The notes beneath the pieces were generated by a model, which was not told the origin of the DNA, ran no database searches, and saw only the letters and a program-made list of their open reading frames with translations. Source: Trileptium ribeirensis (taxonomy: Eukaryota; Nematoda; Enoplea; Enoplida; Thoracostomopsidae). Taken from it: DNA of 64,000 nt. Location: contig JASANE010017497.1 in the NCBI GenBank assembly GCA_030248225.1, positions 45,515 through 109,514 of the forward strand, in the 5' to 3' direction. A program made the position numbers and the translations under genes. Shown in pieces: positions 43,201-48,072 of the stretch (positions are counted from its first letter, which is position 1; each line of letters starts with the position of its first letter).

Positions 43201-44514
43201 AAATCTGTGTAGCTTTTGTTTAGGCTTTGTCGAAAGCTGGAGAAGCTGAAACCATCGCAGCGAAGGCTAAGGCAGCAGCGTCGGACGGTCTTGATCGCTT
43301 GAACAAAATAGTTGATCTTTTGAGTAAGCTTTTCCGTTTGCTTAACTGTTTTAGTTTCAAACATTTCTAATTCCTGCTCATTTTGCCTTTTTAACACTGT
43401 TGATACAATCAATACATTCTGAAGACCTTGTTTCTGAACCCAGTGTGACCGCACATGAGGATAGGTATTTGTTGTGACAATGGTAGCAGCATCAGGAATT
43501 TCGGTTCCAAAAATCGATGCAGTATACTGGATTTTGGTGAAGAAATACTTATTGCCACGATGTCGTGTTCCAATTTATGTGTTTTTAGATTAAGCTGAAA
43601 TGTTGACTGACCTTAATTCTATATTGAATAGAATTATAATCATAGGTGTTGATAGAGGGTAGGTTAGATAACTTCTAAACGTCGGGCCCTCAAGCTAAAT
43701 CTAGCCCACTTGTTTGCGCGGAAAACTTTGATAAAAAATTCGCAAAAATGTGGAAAATTCGGCATTGGCACAATTTAACAAAAATTGATAAAAATTTTAG
43801 TGAAAATGGGAAAATAATGAGTTCTTAAAAATTTCAAAATTTACCCCTGGATTACAACCGGTAAGCAGACAGACCTTTAACACCAGTGGATTAAATTAAA
43901 ATAGTACCAATCGTTCAGGTCTACATGTTGATATAAACATGTGCACCAGCGATTTGAAGCAAAATTGAATAACGTTTTATTTTAACCCAATTTGCTGGAT
44001 TGATACTGCATCATGCTGGACAGTCTACGCTACAAATATATTTCCTTGATTATAGTGACTATTAGAATACGGTTGTAAAATATCTGAAAATGGTACTCAG
44101 CACTGTTGACATGTAACGGCACAATTTTTGAAACATGATAGGCTCTATTATAGTTTATTTGTATATGTACAGGTTGACATTATATTAAAATAAAAGATTC
44201 ACATACTTTCACACTTTTGATCAAATCTATAATTATTTTGTTCAGCAAATCTGGATCAACTCAAATCCGGCGATCTTCGATCACTGGAAACCGAGCTGGA
44301 CGCTGCCGAGCGTCGCCTCAATGAAGCTCGACTAGGCGACGAAGTTGCATCGCTTCAGGCGAAACAGAGCGATCAACGACAGCGGCTATCGGCGTATTTG
44401 ATCGAAATTGAGCGCCTCGAGAAAGAAGTGGAGAACGTCGAACAAATAGTCGACTCACTACCTGATCAATGCTTTAATGTTGTTAAAATTGAGGAGCCGA
44501 AAAAGAGACGCTAG
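1024..44514 (+). CDS. LAMC1: Laminin subunit gamma (gamma-1 type), 26 exons, 5' partial
   Basis: This gene encodes the C-terminal ~1,292 residues of a laminin gamma chain, the secreted basement-membrane subunit that pairs with alpha and beta chains in a coiled-coil trimer. Domains in order are: LE2-LE4, first half of LE5, LamB (laminin IV), second half of LE5, LE6-LE11, a CxxC motif (ECPPC), ~560 residues of alanine/glutamate-rich heptad coiled coil, and a C-terminus containing DQCFN and KIEEP. A single LamB domain with no LG domains separates gamma from alpha chains; the Cys/Glu C-terminus separates it from beta. All exons obey AG/GT and their phases chain without a break (3,881 nt including stop). 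The LamNT domain and LE1 must lie upstream of the window. A LAMC3-like paralogue is not excluded; the symbol denotes the family. Individual exons follow. Confidence 0.95.
1517..1634 (+). CDS. Laminin gamma exon b: LE3
   Basis: Reads [19 protein letters not shown] then [17 protein letters not shown], collinear with vertebrate LE3. Acceptor TTTCAG, donor AA|GTAAGG; ends in phase 2. Confidence 0.93.
2061..3050 (-). mobile_element. Family A foldback-like element, copy A1
   Basis: This intronic block begins with the terminal motif CTAGTAGCTCGCAAGCGAGG and matches other family A copies in reverse orientation near 4.0-5.7, 17.9-18.7, 20.3-21.8 and 37.0-37.5 kb. Shared internal landmarks are AACAACTGACAACGCATC, AGATAACCAAACCATC and, at the other end, CTGTCACTGTTATTCAT on the minus strand. 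No long coding frame survives, so it is non-autonomous or decayed. Confidence 0.6.
3358..3465 (+). CDS. Laminin gamma exon c: first half of LE4
   Basis: Reads [20 protein letters not shown] then [16 protein letters not shown]. Acceptor TTTTAG, donor CG|GTACAA, phase 2 in and out. Confidence 0.93.
4001..5740 (+). mobile_element. Family A foldback-like element, copy A2
   Basis: The longest family A copy seen. It starts AGCGAGCATACTTTTCAGTG and ends at TTTCACCCTCGATTACGAG, matching the 20.3-21.8 kb copy in the same orientation. Flanking 50-bp units on both sides (about 3939-3990 and 5746-5900) resemble each other, so it appears inserted within a pre-existing tandem repeat. It contains a short (TG)n run near 4850-4867. 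Confidence 0.55.
5746..5900 (+). repeat. ~53-bp minisatellite, about 3 units
   Basis: Three degenerate units share TGTGAAGCTGAAATGTGGG and GCCAGGATATTGTC. A fourth related unit lies at about 3939-3990, on the far side of element A2. Confidence 0.5.
5901..7391. other. Intron interior, repeat debris
   Basis: AT-rich intron. From about 6040 to 6700 there is a degenerate repeat with a G-rich start (GGGGGGCTGACCCC) and a further GGGGGGCTGAATTGGGG near 6630. No exon-like segment was seen. Confidence 0.4.
7392..7528 (+). CDS. Laminin gamma exon d: end of LE4, LE5a, start of LamB
   Basis: Reads [16 protein letters not shown] then [18 protein letters not shown], the half-LE5 that precedes the LamB domain. 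Acceptor TTTCAG, donor A|GTAAGA; ends in phase 1. Confidence 0.94.
7606..7850. mobile_element. Family F MITE with internal 57-bp triplication
   Basis: The ends form an inverted repeat (CAGTACTCGCC at 7606; GGCCAGTACTG ending at 7850). The interior is three tandem units of 57 bp starting at 7653, 7710 and 7767, each containing AGCAATCTACAAAATTTTG. A related but degenerate copy seems present near 45480-45700 (TACGAGCGAGCAGCC). No clear target duplication was seen. Confidence 0.6.
8348..8470 (+). CDS. Laminin gamma exon e: LamB domain, part 1
   Basis: Reads [13 protein letters not shown] and ends [10 protein letters not shown], matching the start of the gamma LamB domain (human counterpart begins EDGW and includes FIAPAKFLG). 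Acceptor TTTTAG, donor A|GTATGT; phase 1 in and out. Confidence 0.93.
9116..9294 (+). CDS. Laminin gamma exon f: LamB domain, part 2
   Basis: Reads [19 protein letters not shown] then [18 protein letters not shown], the conserved core of LamB. Acceptor TTTCAG, donor GAA|GTAGGC; ends in phase 0. Confidence 0.94.
9295..11045. other. Intron with a GC-rich insert and a direct repeat
   Basis: A short GC-rich stretch occupies about 9480-9660, including GATGGGGGGGCAGCCCC. A second block from about 10326 to 10640 has a direct repeat: ATCTCGACAACCGTTCGTGC occurs at 10326 and 10487, 161 bp apart. No exon-like segment was seen. Confidence 0.45.
10326..10640 (+). repeat. Diverged direct repeat, ~161-bp period
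   Basis: Two units start with ATCTCGACAACCGTTCGTGC and both contain TTCACGTTTTCTAAA and an AATTAAGCAAA tract. Later parts of the units diverge. Confidence 0.6.
11046..11172 (+). CDS. Laminin gamma exon g: LamB domain, part 3
   Basis: Reads [18 protein letters not shown] then [13 protein letters not shown], matching the gamma LamB segment with YVFRLHE...SIKIRGTYS. Acceptor TTTTAG, donor G|GTAGGT; phase 0 in, phase 1 out. Confidence 0.94.
11327..11534 (+). repeat. Two near-identical 104-bp tandem units
   Basis: Units begin ATCTCGCAAAGTGGTAG at 11327 and 11431 and end GGCAACGTTGAG. One mismatch is apparent (TTTATGTG against TTTACGTG), so the duplication is recent. Confidence 0.9.
11856..12101 (+). 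CDS. Laminin gamma exon h: end of LamB, LE5b, start of LE6
   Basis: Reads [18 protein letters not shown] (LamB end), [16 protein letters not shown] (second half of LE5) and [15 protein letters not shown] (LE6 start). Acceptor TTTCAG, donor G|GTAAAA; phase 1 in and out. Confidence 0.95.
12650..12775. repeat. Short inverted repeat, MITE-like
   Basis: Left end CAAAGCGTGGGTGGCCTCC pairs imperfectly with right end GGAGCCAGCACCACGCTTGG. It lies in the intron before exon i. No target duplication was seen. Confidence 0.35.
12871..12960 (+). pseudogene. Decayed tandem copy 1 of the start of exon i
   Basis: This stretch aligns with the first ~70 bp of the functional exon at 13223. It retains CNHNTA and ERCAR but has lost two LE cysteines (QYIC for QCIC, QRERC for QCERC), and the AG acceptor position looks shifted. 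It is about 179 bp upstream of copy 2. Confidence 0.8.
13050..13155 (+). pseudogene. Tandem copy 2 of the start of exon i, acceptor intact
   Basis: Starts directly after an intact TTACAG acceptor and reads [19 protein letters not shown], with all LE cysteines of that half-module kept. It then diverges from the functional exon and meets a TAG near 13168. A G|GTAAAC created at 13079/13080 would give an in-frame 30-nt micro-exon; use of that site is speculative. The unit is 173 bp upstream of the functional copy. Confidence 0.8.
13223..13408 (+). CDS. Laminin gamma exon i: rest of LE6 and most of LE7
   Basis: Reads [20 protein letters not shown], then [12 protein letters not shown] and [10 protein letters not shown]. 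Acceptor TTACAG, donor G|GTAAGG; phase 1 in and out, so it is a symmetric, skippable exon. It is the third and only intact member of a local tandem series. Confidence 0.95.
13783..13900 (+). CDS. Laminin gamma exon j: end of LE7, nidogen-binding loop of LE8
   Basis: Reads [20 protein letters not shown] then [17 protein letters not shown]. The NIDPNNI segment aligns with the vertebrate nidogen-binding heptapeptide NIDPNAV in the same LE module. Acceptor TTTCAG, donor CG|GTAAAT; ends in phase 2. Confidence 0.95.
13901..15072. other. Intron, nothing recognised
   Basis: AT-rich intron without an exon-like segment or a repeat that I could match elsewhere in the window. Confidence 0.4.
15073..15185 (+). 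CDS. Laminin gamma exon k: rest of LE8
   Basis: Reads [20 protein letters not shown] then [17 protein letters not shown], matching human LTGECLKCIYNTAG. Acceptor TTTTAG, donor G|GTTAGC; ends in phase 1. Confidence 0.94.
15351..15640 (+). repeat. Two apparently identical 145-bp tandem units
   Basis: Units begin TCCAGCTGTGCACAGGCTTC at 15351 and 15496 and end GTCGATTAGCATA. No mismatch was seen by eye, pointing to a very recent duplication or an assembly duplication. Confidence 0.9.
15785..16316 (+). mobile_element. Family B MITE, diverged copy B3
   Basis: Contains TTCAACATGGGGTTGCGGCC and ends GGGCCCCCAC...ACAGGCCAG, the same right end as copy B1 at 48067. The left terminus was not found and the interior carries extra C/G-rich sequence. 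Confidence 0.5.
16380..16860. repeat. C/G-rich repeat debris in intron
   Basis: Segments with runs such as CCCCCACAGGAATAGGGGGG and GGGGAAGCCCAGAAGCAGC stand out from the AT-rich intron. No intact termini were identified. Confidence 0.3.
17446..17557 (+). CDS. Laminin gamma exon l: LE9
   Basis: Reads [17 protein letters not shown] then [20 protein letters not shown], matching the gamma LE9 with CLPHVTGQ. Acceptor TTTTAAG, donor CG|GTACGT; phase 1 in, phase 2 out. The reading frame just upstream of the acceptor is closed by TAA, which fixes the exon start. Confidence 0.92.
17850..18735 (-). mobile_element. Family A element, copy A3 (diverged)
   Basis: Shares internal landmarks with A1 (CATCGTATTCAACGCACCG, AGATAACCAAAGCGTTG) and ends at 18735 with CTCCGCTCGCTCCGCTTC, the reverse complement of the AGCGAAGCGAGCGGAG end of copy A4. 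Confidence 0.5.
19658..19857 (+). CDS. Laminin gamma exon m: end of LE9 and LE10
   Basis: Reads [20 protein letters not shown], then [14 protein letters not shown] and [17 protein letters not shown]. Acceptor TTTCAG, donor A|GTAAAT; phase 2 in, phase 1 out. Confidence 0.95.
20343..21770 (+). mobile_element. Family A element, copy A4
   Basis: Starts GCTAGCGAAGCGAGCGGAGG and ends CACCCTCGCTTGCGAAATAC followed by TAGTTAT. The two ends are an imperfect inverted repeat (GCGAAGCGAGCGGAGGGTG against CGCAAGCGAGGGTG). Open stretches on both strands are not recognisable proteins. A block at about 21118-21490 looks inserted, because the other copies lack it. Confidence 0.6.
21118..21490. repeat. Family G degenerate repeat, nested in A4
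   Basis: Contains repeated phrases such as CCCTGGCAAAATTTTGGGC and CCCCGGTTCAT. The same phrases recur at about 1750-1875, 3090-3190, 23690-24150 and 34925-35060. Ends are not defined. Confidence 0.5.
22415..22555 (+). CDS. Laminin gamma exon n: LE11
   Basis: Reads [19 protein letters not shown] then [15 protein letters not shown] and [10 protein letters not shown]. It is the last LE module before the coiled coil. Acceptor TTTTAG, donor G|GTAAGT; phase 1 in and out. Confidence 0.95.
   Translation, partial: TAIAYRLAQRIFSVMSIRVNATVDPILKAACAIVALKICTICKPAA
22556..25594. other. Intron, 3 kb, repeat debris only
   Basis: Family G-like sequence occupies about 23690-24150 (CCCCTGGCAAAATCATG, GGCAAAATTTTGGCTCCC). 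Elsewhere AT-rich with no exon-like segment. Confidence 0.4.
23690..24150. repeat. Family G degenerate repeat
   Basis: Shares the CCCCTGGCAAAAT phrase and the CCCCGGTTCATT phrase with 21118-21490. Boundaries are approximate. Confidence 0.4.
25595..25786 (+). CDS. Laminin gamma exon o: CxxC and start of coiled coil
   Basis: Reads [20 protein letters not shown], matching human ECPACYRLVKDKVADHR, then [12 protein letters not shown] and a heptad-like helix ending DIGDGL. In known laminins this cysteine pair forms the inter-chain disulfides at the head of the coiled coil. Acceptor TTGCAG, donor C|GTAAGT; phase 1 in and out. A second GT four bases later would break the frame. Confidence 0.95.
25806..26136 (-). 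mobile_element. Family B MITE, copy B2, 19 bp inside the intron
   Basis: Reverse-orientation copy of B1 with matching GGGCCCTCCGAAGTTCCCCC and CCCATGTCCGTCCCCTCC blocks, ending GGCCAG at 26136. The left end, CTGGCATTTCC, is eroded. It starts only 19 bp after the exon o donor. Confidence 0.75.
26137..28275. other. Intron, AT-rich, with one tandem duplication
   Basis: No exon-like segment was seen. The only recognised structure is the direct repeat at about 27650-28065. Confidence 0.4.
27650..28065 (+). repeat. Two ~208-bp tandem units
   Basis: Both units contain CTGTGGTCGTAGCTTAG, AAAGACATCATTTTCTCG and CAAGAATAAAATCCGCCCAT. They differ at scattered positions and by small indels. Confidence 0.85.
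28276..28431 (+). CDS. Laminin gamma exon p: coiled coil
   Basis: Reads [20 protein letters not shown], then [20 protein letters not shown] and RRWAVVK. A helical, cysteine-free segment with heptad spacing. Acceptor CTACAG, donor G|GTTGGT; phase 1 in and out. Confidence 0.88.
28432..30143. other. Intron, nothing recognised
   Basis: AT-rich, no exon-like segment and no repeat matched elsewhere. Confidence 0.4.
30144..30297 (+). CDS. Laminin gamma exon q: coiled coil
   Basis: Reads [20 protein letters not shown], then [20 protein letters not shown] and [10 protein letters not shown]. Corresponds to the human stretch around LLAEEARKLAERH. Acceptor TTTCAG, donor CA|GTATGT; ends in phase 2. Confidence 0.9.
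30898..31035 (+). CDS. Laminin gamma exon r: coiled coil
   Basis: Reads [20 protein letters not shown], then [20 protein letters not shown] and EQLTQ. Acceptor TTTTAG-like (GTTTAG), donor TC|GTATGT; phase 2 in and out. Confidence 0.9.
31071..31235. mobile_element. Small element with perfect 14-bp inverted termini
   Basis: GCGCGTATGCAAAC at 31071-31084 is perfectly repeated inverted as GTTTGCATACGCGC at 31222-31235, giving a 165-bp unit. No target duplication is evident. It begins 35 bp after exon r. Confidence 0.6.
31795..32274. mobile_element. Family D MITE, copy D1
   Basis: The ends are long imperfect inverted repeats. The left reads GTCTTTTCC...AATTTTGAAGATACCGTGAT and the right, inverted, reads GTCTTTTTAGCCCCCC...AATTTTGAAGATACAGTGAT. 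There is no coding capacity. A related end occurs at 47106. Confidence 0.7.
32425..32602 (+). CDS. Laminin gamma exon s: coiled coil
   Basis: Reads [20 protein letters not shown], then [20 protein letters not shown] and [14 protein letters not shown]. Acceptor TTTCAG, donor GAC|GTACGT; phase 2 in, phase 0 out. Confidence 0.9.
32603..34102. other. Intron, nothing recognised
   Basis: AT-rich, with short open stretches that resemble no protein I know. No repeat matched elsewhere. Confidence 0.4.
34103..34225 (+). CDS. Laminin gamma exon t: coiled coil
   Basis: Reads [20 protein letters not shown], then [20 protein letters not shown]. Acceptor TTTTAG, donor GAT|GTAAGT; phase 0 in and out, 41 codons. 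Confidence 0.92.
34620..34734 (+). CDS. Laminin gamma exon u: coiled coil
   Basis: Reads [20 protein letters not shown], then [25 protein letters not shown] is identical to the human gamma-1 segment GRDTLQEANDIL. Acceptor TTTCAG, donor G|GTAAAC; phase 0 in, phase 1 out. Confidence 0.94.
34735..36990. other. Intron 5' part, family G debris
   Basis: Family G phrases (GAAAATTTTGGCAGTGGGC, GCATGAACCGGAGGGCGCC) occur at about 34925-35060. The remainder is AT-rich without exon-like segments. Confidence 0.4.
36991..37502 (-). mobile_element. Family A element, copy A5 (truncated)
   Basis: Starts ACTACTAGTAACTCGTAAGC and shares AACAACTGACAACGCATCAA and AGATAACCAAACCATCGTAT with copy A1. It stops near 37502, so the far end is missing. 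Confidence 0.6.
37546..37814. mobile_element. PIF/Harbinger-like MITE, copy C1
   Basis: A 269-bp element with long inverted ends (GGTGTGTTCACACGCTCAAA at the left, GTTTGAACGTGTGAACACAC at the right). It is flanked by TAA on both sides (37543-37545 and 37815-37817), the 3-bp TWA duplication typical of PIF/Harbinger. The interior carries alternating AAATTTTGATCAAA and AAATTTGAGCTCAA motifs. No coding capacity. Confidence 0.85.
38434..38556 (+). CDS. Laminin gamma exon v: coiled coil
   Basis: Reads [20 protein letters not shown], then [20 protein letters not shown], aligning with human DFDRRVNDNKTAAEEAL onward. Acceptor CTATAG, donor G|GTACGT; phase 1 in and out. Confidence 0.93.
38988..39064 (+). 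CDS. Laminin gamma exon w: coiled coil
   Basis: Reads [20 protein letters not shown] then NGASE, aligning with human SAAADATEAKNKAHEAE. Acceptor TTAAAG (weak pyrimidine tract), donor GAA|GTGAGT; phase 1 in, phase 0 out. The shortest exon. Confidence 0.9.
39065..40486. other. Intron with a family B end
   Basis: A family B right end (GGACAGGCCAG) is visible at 39816-39826, preceded by C-rich sequence, but the left end was not found. Nothing else was recognised. Confidence 0.35.
40487..40645 (+). CDS. Laminin gamma exon x: coiled coil
   Basis: Reads [20 protein letters not shown], then [20 protein letters not shown] and [13 protein letters not shown]. Acceptor TTTCAG, donor GAG|GTAAGC; phase 0 in and out, 53 codons. 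Confidence 0.93.
40874..41535 (+). repeat. Minisatellite, five units of 127-135 bp
   Basis: Units start TTAGAAACTATTA at 40874, 41001, 41136, 41271 and 41406. Each carries TTGCCAGGTATTGCCATG, CACACGCCGTTA and ACATGTTCGTGCATAAATTT with a few substitutions. It lies in the intron before exon y. Confidence 0.92.
41536..43223. other. Intron, nothing recognised
   Basis: AT-rich, with no exon-like segment and no repeat matched elsewhere in the window. Confidence 0.4.
43224..43323 (+). CDS. Laminin gamma exon y: coiled coil
   Basis: Reads [20 protein letters not shown] then [13 protein letters not shown], matching human MASQAAQEAEINARKAKNSV. Acceptor GTTTAG, donor A|GTAAGC; phase 0 in, phase 1 out. 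Confidence 0.94.
43324..44245. other. Last intron, nothing recognised
   Basis: AT-rich, with a short stretch of AAAATTTT-type debris near 43730-43830. No exon-like segment. Confidence 0.4.
44246..44514 (+). CDS. Laminin gamma last exon: end of coiled coil, C-terminus, stop
   Basis: Reads [20 protein letters not shown] through [20 protein letters not shown], then [14 protein letters not shown] and TAG. DQCFN aligns with human SGCFN (inter-chain disulfide to beta), and the E of KIE with the glutamate of SIEKP needed for integrin binding. The chain runs four residues past the usual IEKP end. Acceptor TTTCAG; phase 1 in. Confidence 0.95.
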
Positions 44515-44620
44515 TTTGGTGCTCTCAGCTGCCGCCGATTGCGCATAACTCGACCTGACCAACTGAGAGGTGGATTTATTCTTCCCTTGTTGATTGATTT
44601 TAGGCACTGGCATTTATGAC

Positions 44621-44626
44621 AATAAA
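44621..44626 (+). terminator. Polyadenylation signal AATAAA
   Basis: Canonical AATAAA about 107 bp after the stop codon. Further AATAAA hexamers lie at 45123 and 45132 and could serve a longer 3' UTR. Confidence 0.6.
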
Positions 44627-44639
44627 TAATAATAATTCT

Positions 44640-47600
44640 TCGGTGACACTATGTTTATAGTTTTGATGTTTAAATGGTCCTCTACTTGTTTGTTTCTATA
44701 ATGTGTTAATATCATTCGTTTTATTAACGTTGTTCAGGTGATTTTATTATGTGGATTTGCTTCTAGTTATGCGCGAGTAAACTTAAGGTGACCCCGTCAA
44801 CCATCCTATTTTGTATTTGGATAAAATTAGTTACGGAACAATTTTTGATCAATTGAACTTCGGCTTAAATCTGTTCGCGAACGCAGCGCACGCGATTGAA
44901 ATCTAACCACTTTGTGTTCGCAAAAATTGAAATGGAATTACCTAAATTTTTGAGAACGAAAATTTGTCGATTTGACTGTGACGTCACTGTCGCATTAAAT
45001 TTGTTCGCGAACACTGTGTAATCCACTGTTGGACTTATGTTTCTTAATGTTGTCAAGCCGTAGCATCAATCACCTGCGCAACTTAAATTGCTTTTACTGC
45101 CTAAATTCTAGGTCCCGTTTCTAATAAATCGAATAAAGACTGCTCTGTATCATAATACATGATAATATATCCAAGTTTTTTTTACAATAATTATTCCAAG
45201 TTTTATATTGTTTAATTCCTACGTTTATGTTTTGTTACTTTGTTTCGTATTGTTATAATTACTATTATTTTTAATACCGATATAGTAATAGTCGTTTTTC
45301 GTTTGGTGCTACTTATTATCAATAATTTATCCGTTAGTGGATTGTGGAGCTGAAGCAAATTTGTCTTTCCAAAATTATATATTGCTATAAATCTCTATTT
45401 GCTACTGTTATTCATATTGTTATGTTTTAATATTTTATCATGACACAATATTATTATCGTCGCATGAGTAAGTAATCGGCAACGTATGTAAGTATAGTAC
45501 GCGCTACAATTGACTGTAGCCTTACGAGCGAGCAGCCAGCGAACAAAAAACAAACAGTGAAATTTGAAAATAAAATTTTATTTTGCCAGGATTGAGCACC
45601 GAGCGAGTAGTGGTCAATAATTGTGACGATTACTGTAACAATTGCCCGAGCCCAGATTTTGTGATTTCGAATATCACGCCTAAAGCATCGGATCATCCGT
45701 AATTAACAATAGGATAGATATAAGTTTGACATCTTCAGTCCGAGCGTTAGCATACAGTTAGACAAAAATTAATATAAATCCACGGACGGACGAATCCGTA
45801 TTCGCATTATATTTATTGCGTGGTTGATAAATAAATTTCAATACACATTCAGACGTGCACGTTGATGCACACAATTTCGTTTAGTCGCGGGCGGATGCAA
45901 TTTTGACCAGGCGCGGGTGGAAATATTTGCGTGCGTATTTTGGGCACTTACTATTGTGCGTAACGGTAGCAATCAAAAGCCAAAGTTATACCCCATGAAT
46001 TCTGGGATCAGAATAAATTTTTAACAATGACCCCATCACCCCATCCCCAGAACTAGCAGGTAAAGTCAAAATAGATCGCGTCATGACCTATCCTTTTACA
46101 TGGTGATTTCGAAGAATGTCACAATCTTAAGGAATAAGCATGATCTCTTGCTATCAGAAATTGTTGACTATGTAATAGTTGTAGCGTGTCTTGCGTTCAT
46201 TCGCAGATTTGTACGCGTGGTTGTGACCAGTTCACACGAGTATGATTGTAAAAACTTCAAAGAGTAGGCTGCACAACATCGTGCAAAACCTCGCGTGCAT
46301 TGCAAGCCGTGCTACAGTTAACTTGGGACATAATTGTAGTTGTAGCAAACATATTCATTATGTTGTGTTACAAAAAGGCAGAAATCTATAACGTTCAGTG
46401 ATACTGCGATGATGCCGTTTCTCGGTTTACGCCACGAAGCGTATTTTGTGCCACATTATTCCTGTTCTTTACGGATTCGACTATGTTGTAAATCCAGATG
46501 ATACTTTCGGTTCATTGCCAAACAGCAGATCCCGACCTGCCATGAGATTAGGAACGAACAGTCATAATCGCTATTCTTACACTAATCTTATTGATTGATG
46601 GCGTTTAAATTGCTGATACCTCCTAAGAAATTTTTGGTAGTGCCTCTGAACAGGGAACTGAATTGGGGCTAGTCTTAATAGTGATCAAGTTATTGTGTTA
46701 TTGGAGAATTATCAATGTAGCGTAATACACTTCTCAAAATTTTATCATGAACTCATGCTATTATTATTTAAGTTTTGTTAATGGGATAACTGAATGAATA
46801 CTGCTGTATGATGAATGAAATTGAAAATTTTTTTACCTCATTGTAAATCATGAACTTATTCCTCACTTTTATTAGCGAAGTATTATGCCATAATTAGCTT
46901 CGCAAGCTTCTTTTTTTGTTTCAGTAGTACTGCTGTGGTAGTATTCTGGTTCATAGTCATTTGGTAGATTCTGTAAAATTTGTGTATTTGCGTCCAGTTG
47001 CGTTTGTAGCGATTAACATGTATAACAAAAAGTAATGTTACCTGTTATTTCTGGTGCTTTGATTGGAAAATAATTTACAATGATTTATAGTAAATAGGTT
47101 TTTTCGTCTTTTCTGTTATCCCGCCCTCAGCCGTAAATCGTTAATTCTGAAGATACACAGATAAGCTTCGTACCAGCTGGTTTAAAAAATTAGTTAGAGC
47201 CATAATTATGACAAATTTTTTTATCTTTAGGATGCCAATGGTATATACTAAAACTCCATAAACATATTTTATAAGTTTGAACCGCCCTAAATAGCTGATG
47301 TCAAAATCGATTGAATGTAGGACTCAAAATTTTTACAATATTATTTCCGTTTCCGCGCTGCTCAGTGATGAATTTTCTCGCAAACTTGCTTTATAAGCAC
47401 ATACACACTTGTAATATATTCACCTTTATCGTCCCAAACTATATTCAAAACGATGAATTTTATCCTGTAGTTGGTGTATGTAGAGGTAATAATATTTATT
47501 TACATATTTGACTAGTATACTATTCTTTACTATTTTTGTCATATCCTGTAAGGAGTGTGCTTATTAACCCGAAATGTCAGCATGACGCTCTCGTACGGTT

Positions 47601-47690
47601 GGCACAGAGTTTCACACGAAATCATTGGCACATACAATAGGCAAATACAATTGTCATGTTTATCGGGTAATGTGGACGTTTTCATTCACC
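44640..47690. other. Intergenic, no gene recognised
   Basis: AT-rich sequence. It contains a degenerate family F-like element (about 45480-45700) and a family D end at 47106. No multi-exon or long coding signal was seen on either strand. Confidence 0.4.
47106..47200 (+). mobile_element. Family D MITE end, copy D2
   Basis: GTCTTTTCTGTTATCCCGCC followed by TTCTGAAGATACACAGATAAG resembles the termini of D1 at 31795-32274. The opposite end was not identified. Confidence 0.4.
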
Positions 47691-47695
47691 CAATG

Positions 47696-48067
47696 CTGGC
47701 CTGTCCACAGCCCTCCGAAAAGTGGGGGTGGAGAAACTTCTCGGGGGCATGTTCATTCTCGGAGGAAGATTAAAAGCGGGGTGGGATAAATTTTAATGGG
47801 CTTAAAAATACTAAATATTTGCATATTTTCATGCATTTTTACTACCGTAAATGTATTTTCAAGCTAAAAACAATATCTTAGCATTATAAATAGTGGTAAT
47901 TAATGTTTAAAAACAATTTGCAAATAAAAAACATAAATTTTCACATATAAAAATTTTTTGGAATTAGTTGAACATGGGGTTTCGGCCGAGTGGAGGAACG
48001 GACATGGGGGAAAATCTCACGAACATGTCGGGATTTGGAAAGTGGGCCCCCACTATCAACAGGCCAG
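47696..48067 (+). mobile_element. Family B MITE, intact copy B1
   Basis: A 372-bp element with 9-bp perfect terminal inverted repeats (CTGGCCTGT at 47696, ACAGGCCAG ending 48067). It is flanked by the 5-bp direct repeat CAATG (47691-47695 and 48068-48072). The subterminal GTGGGGG/CCCCCAC blocks are also inverted. No transposase. Confidence 0.85.
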
Positions 48068-48072
48068 CAATG

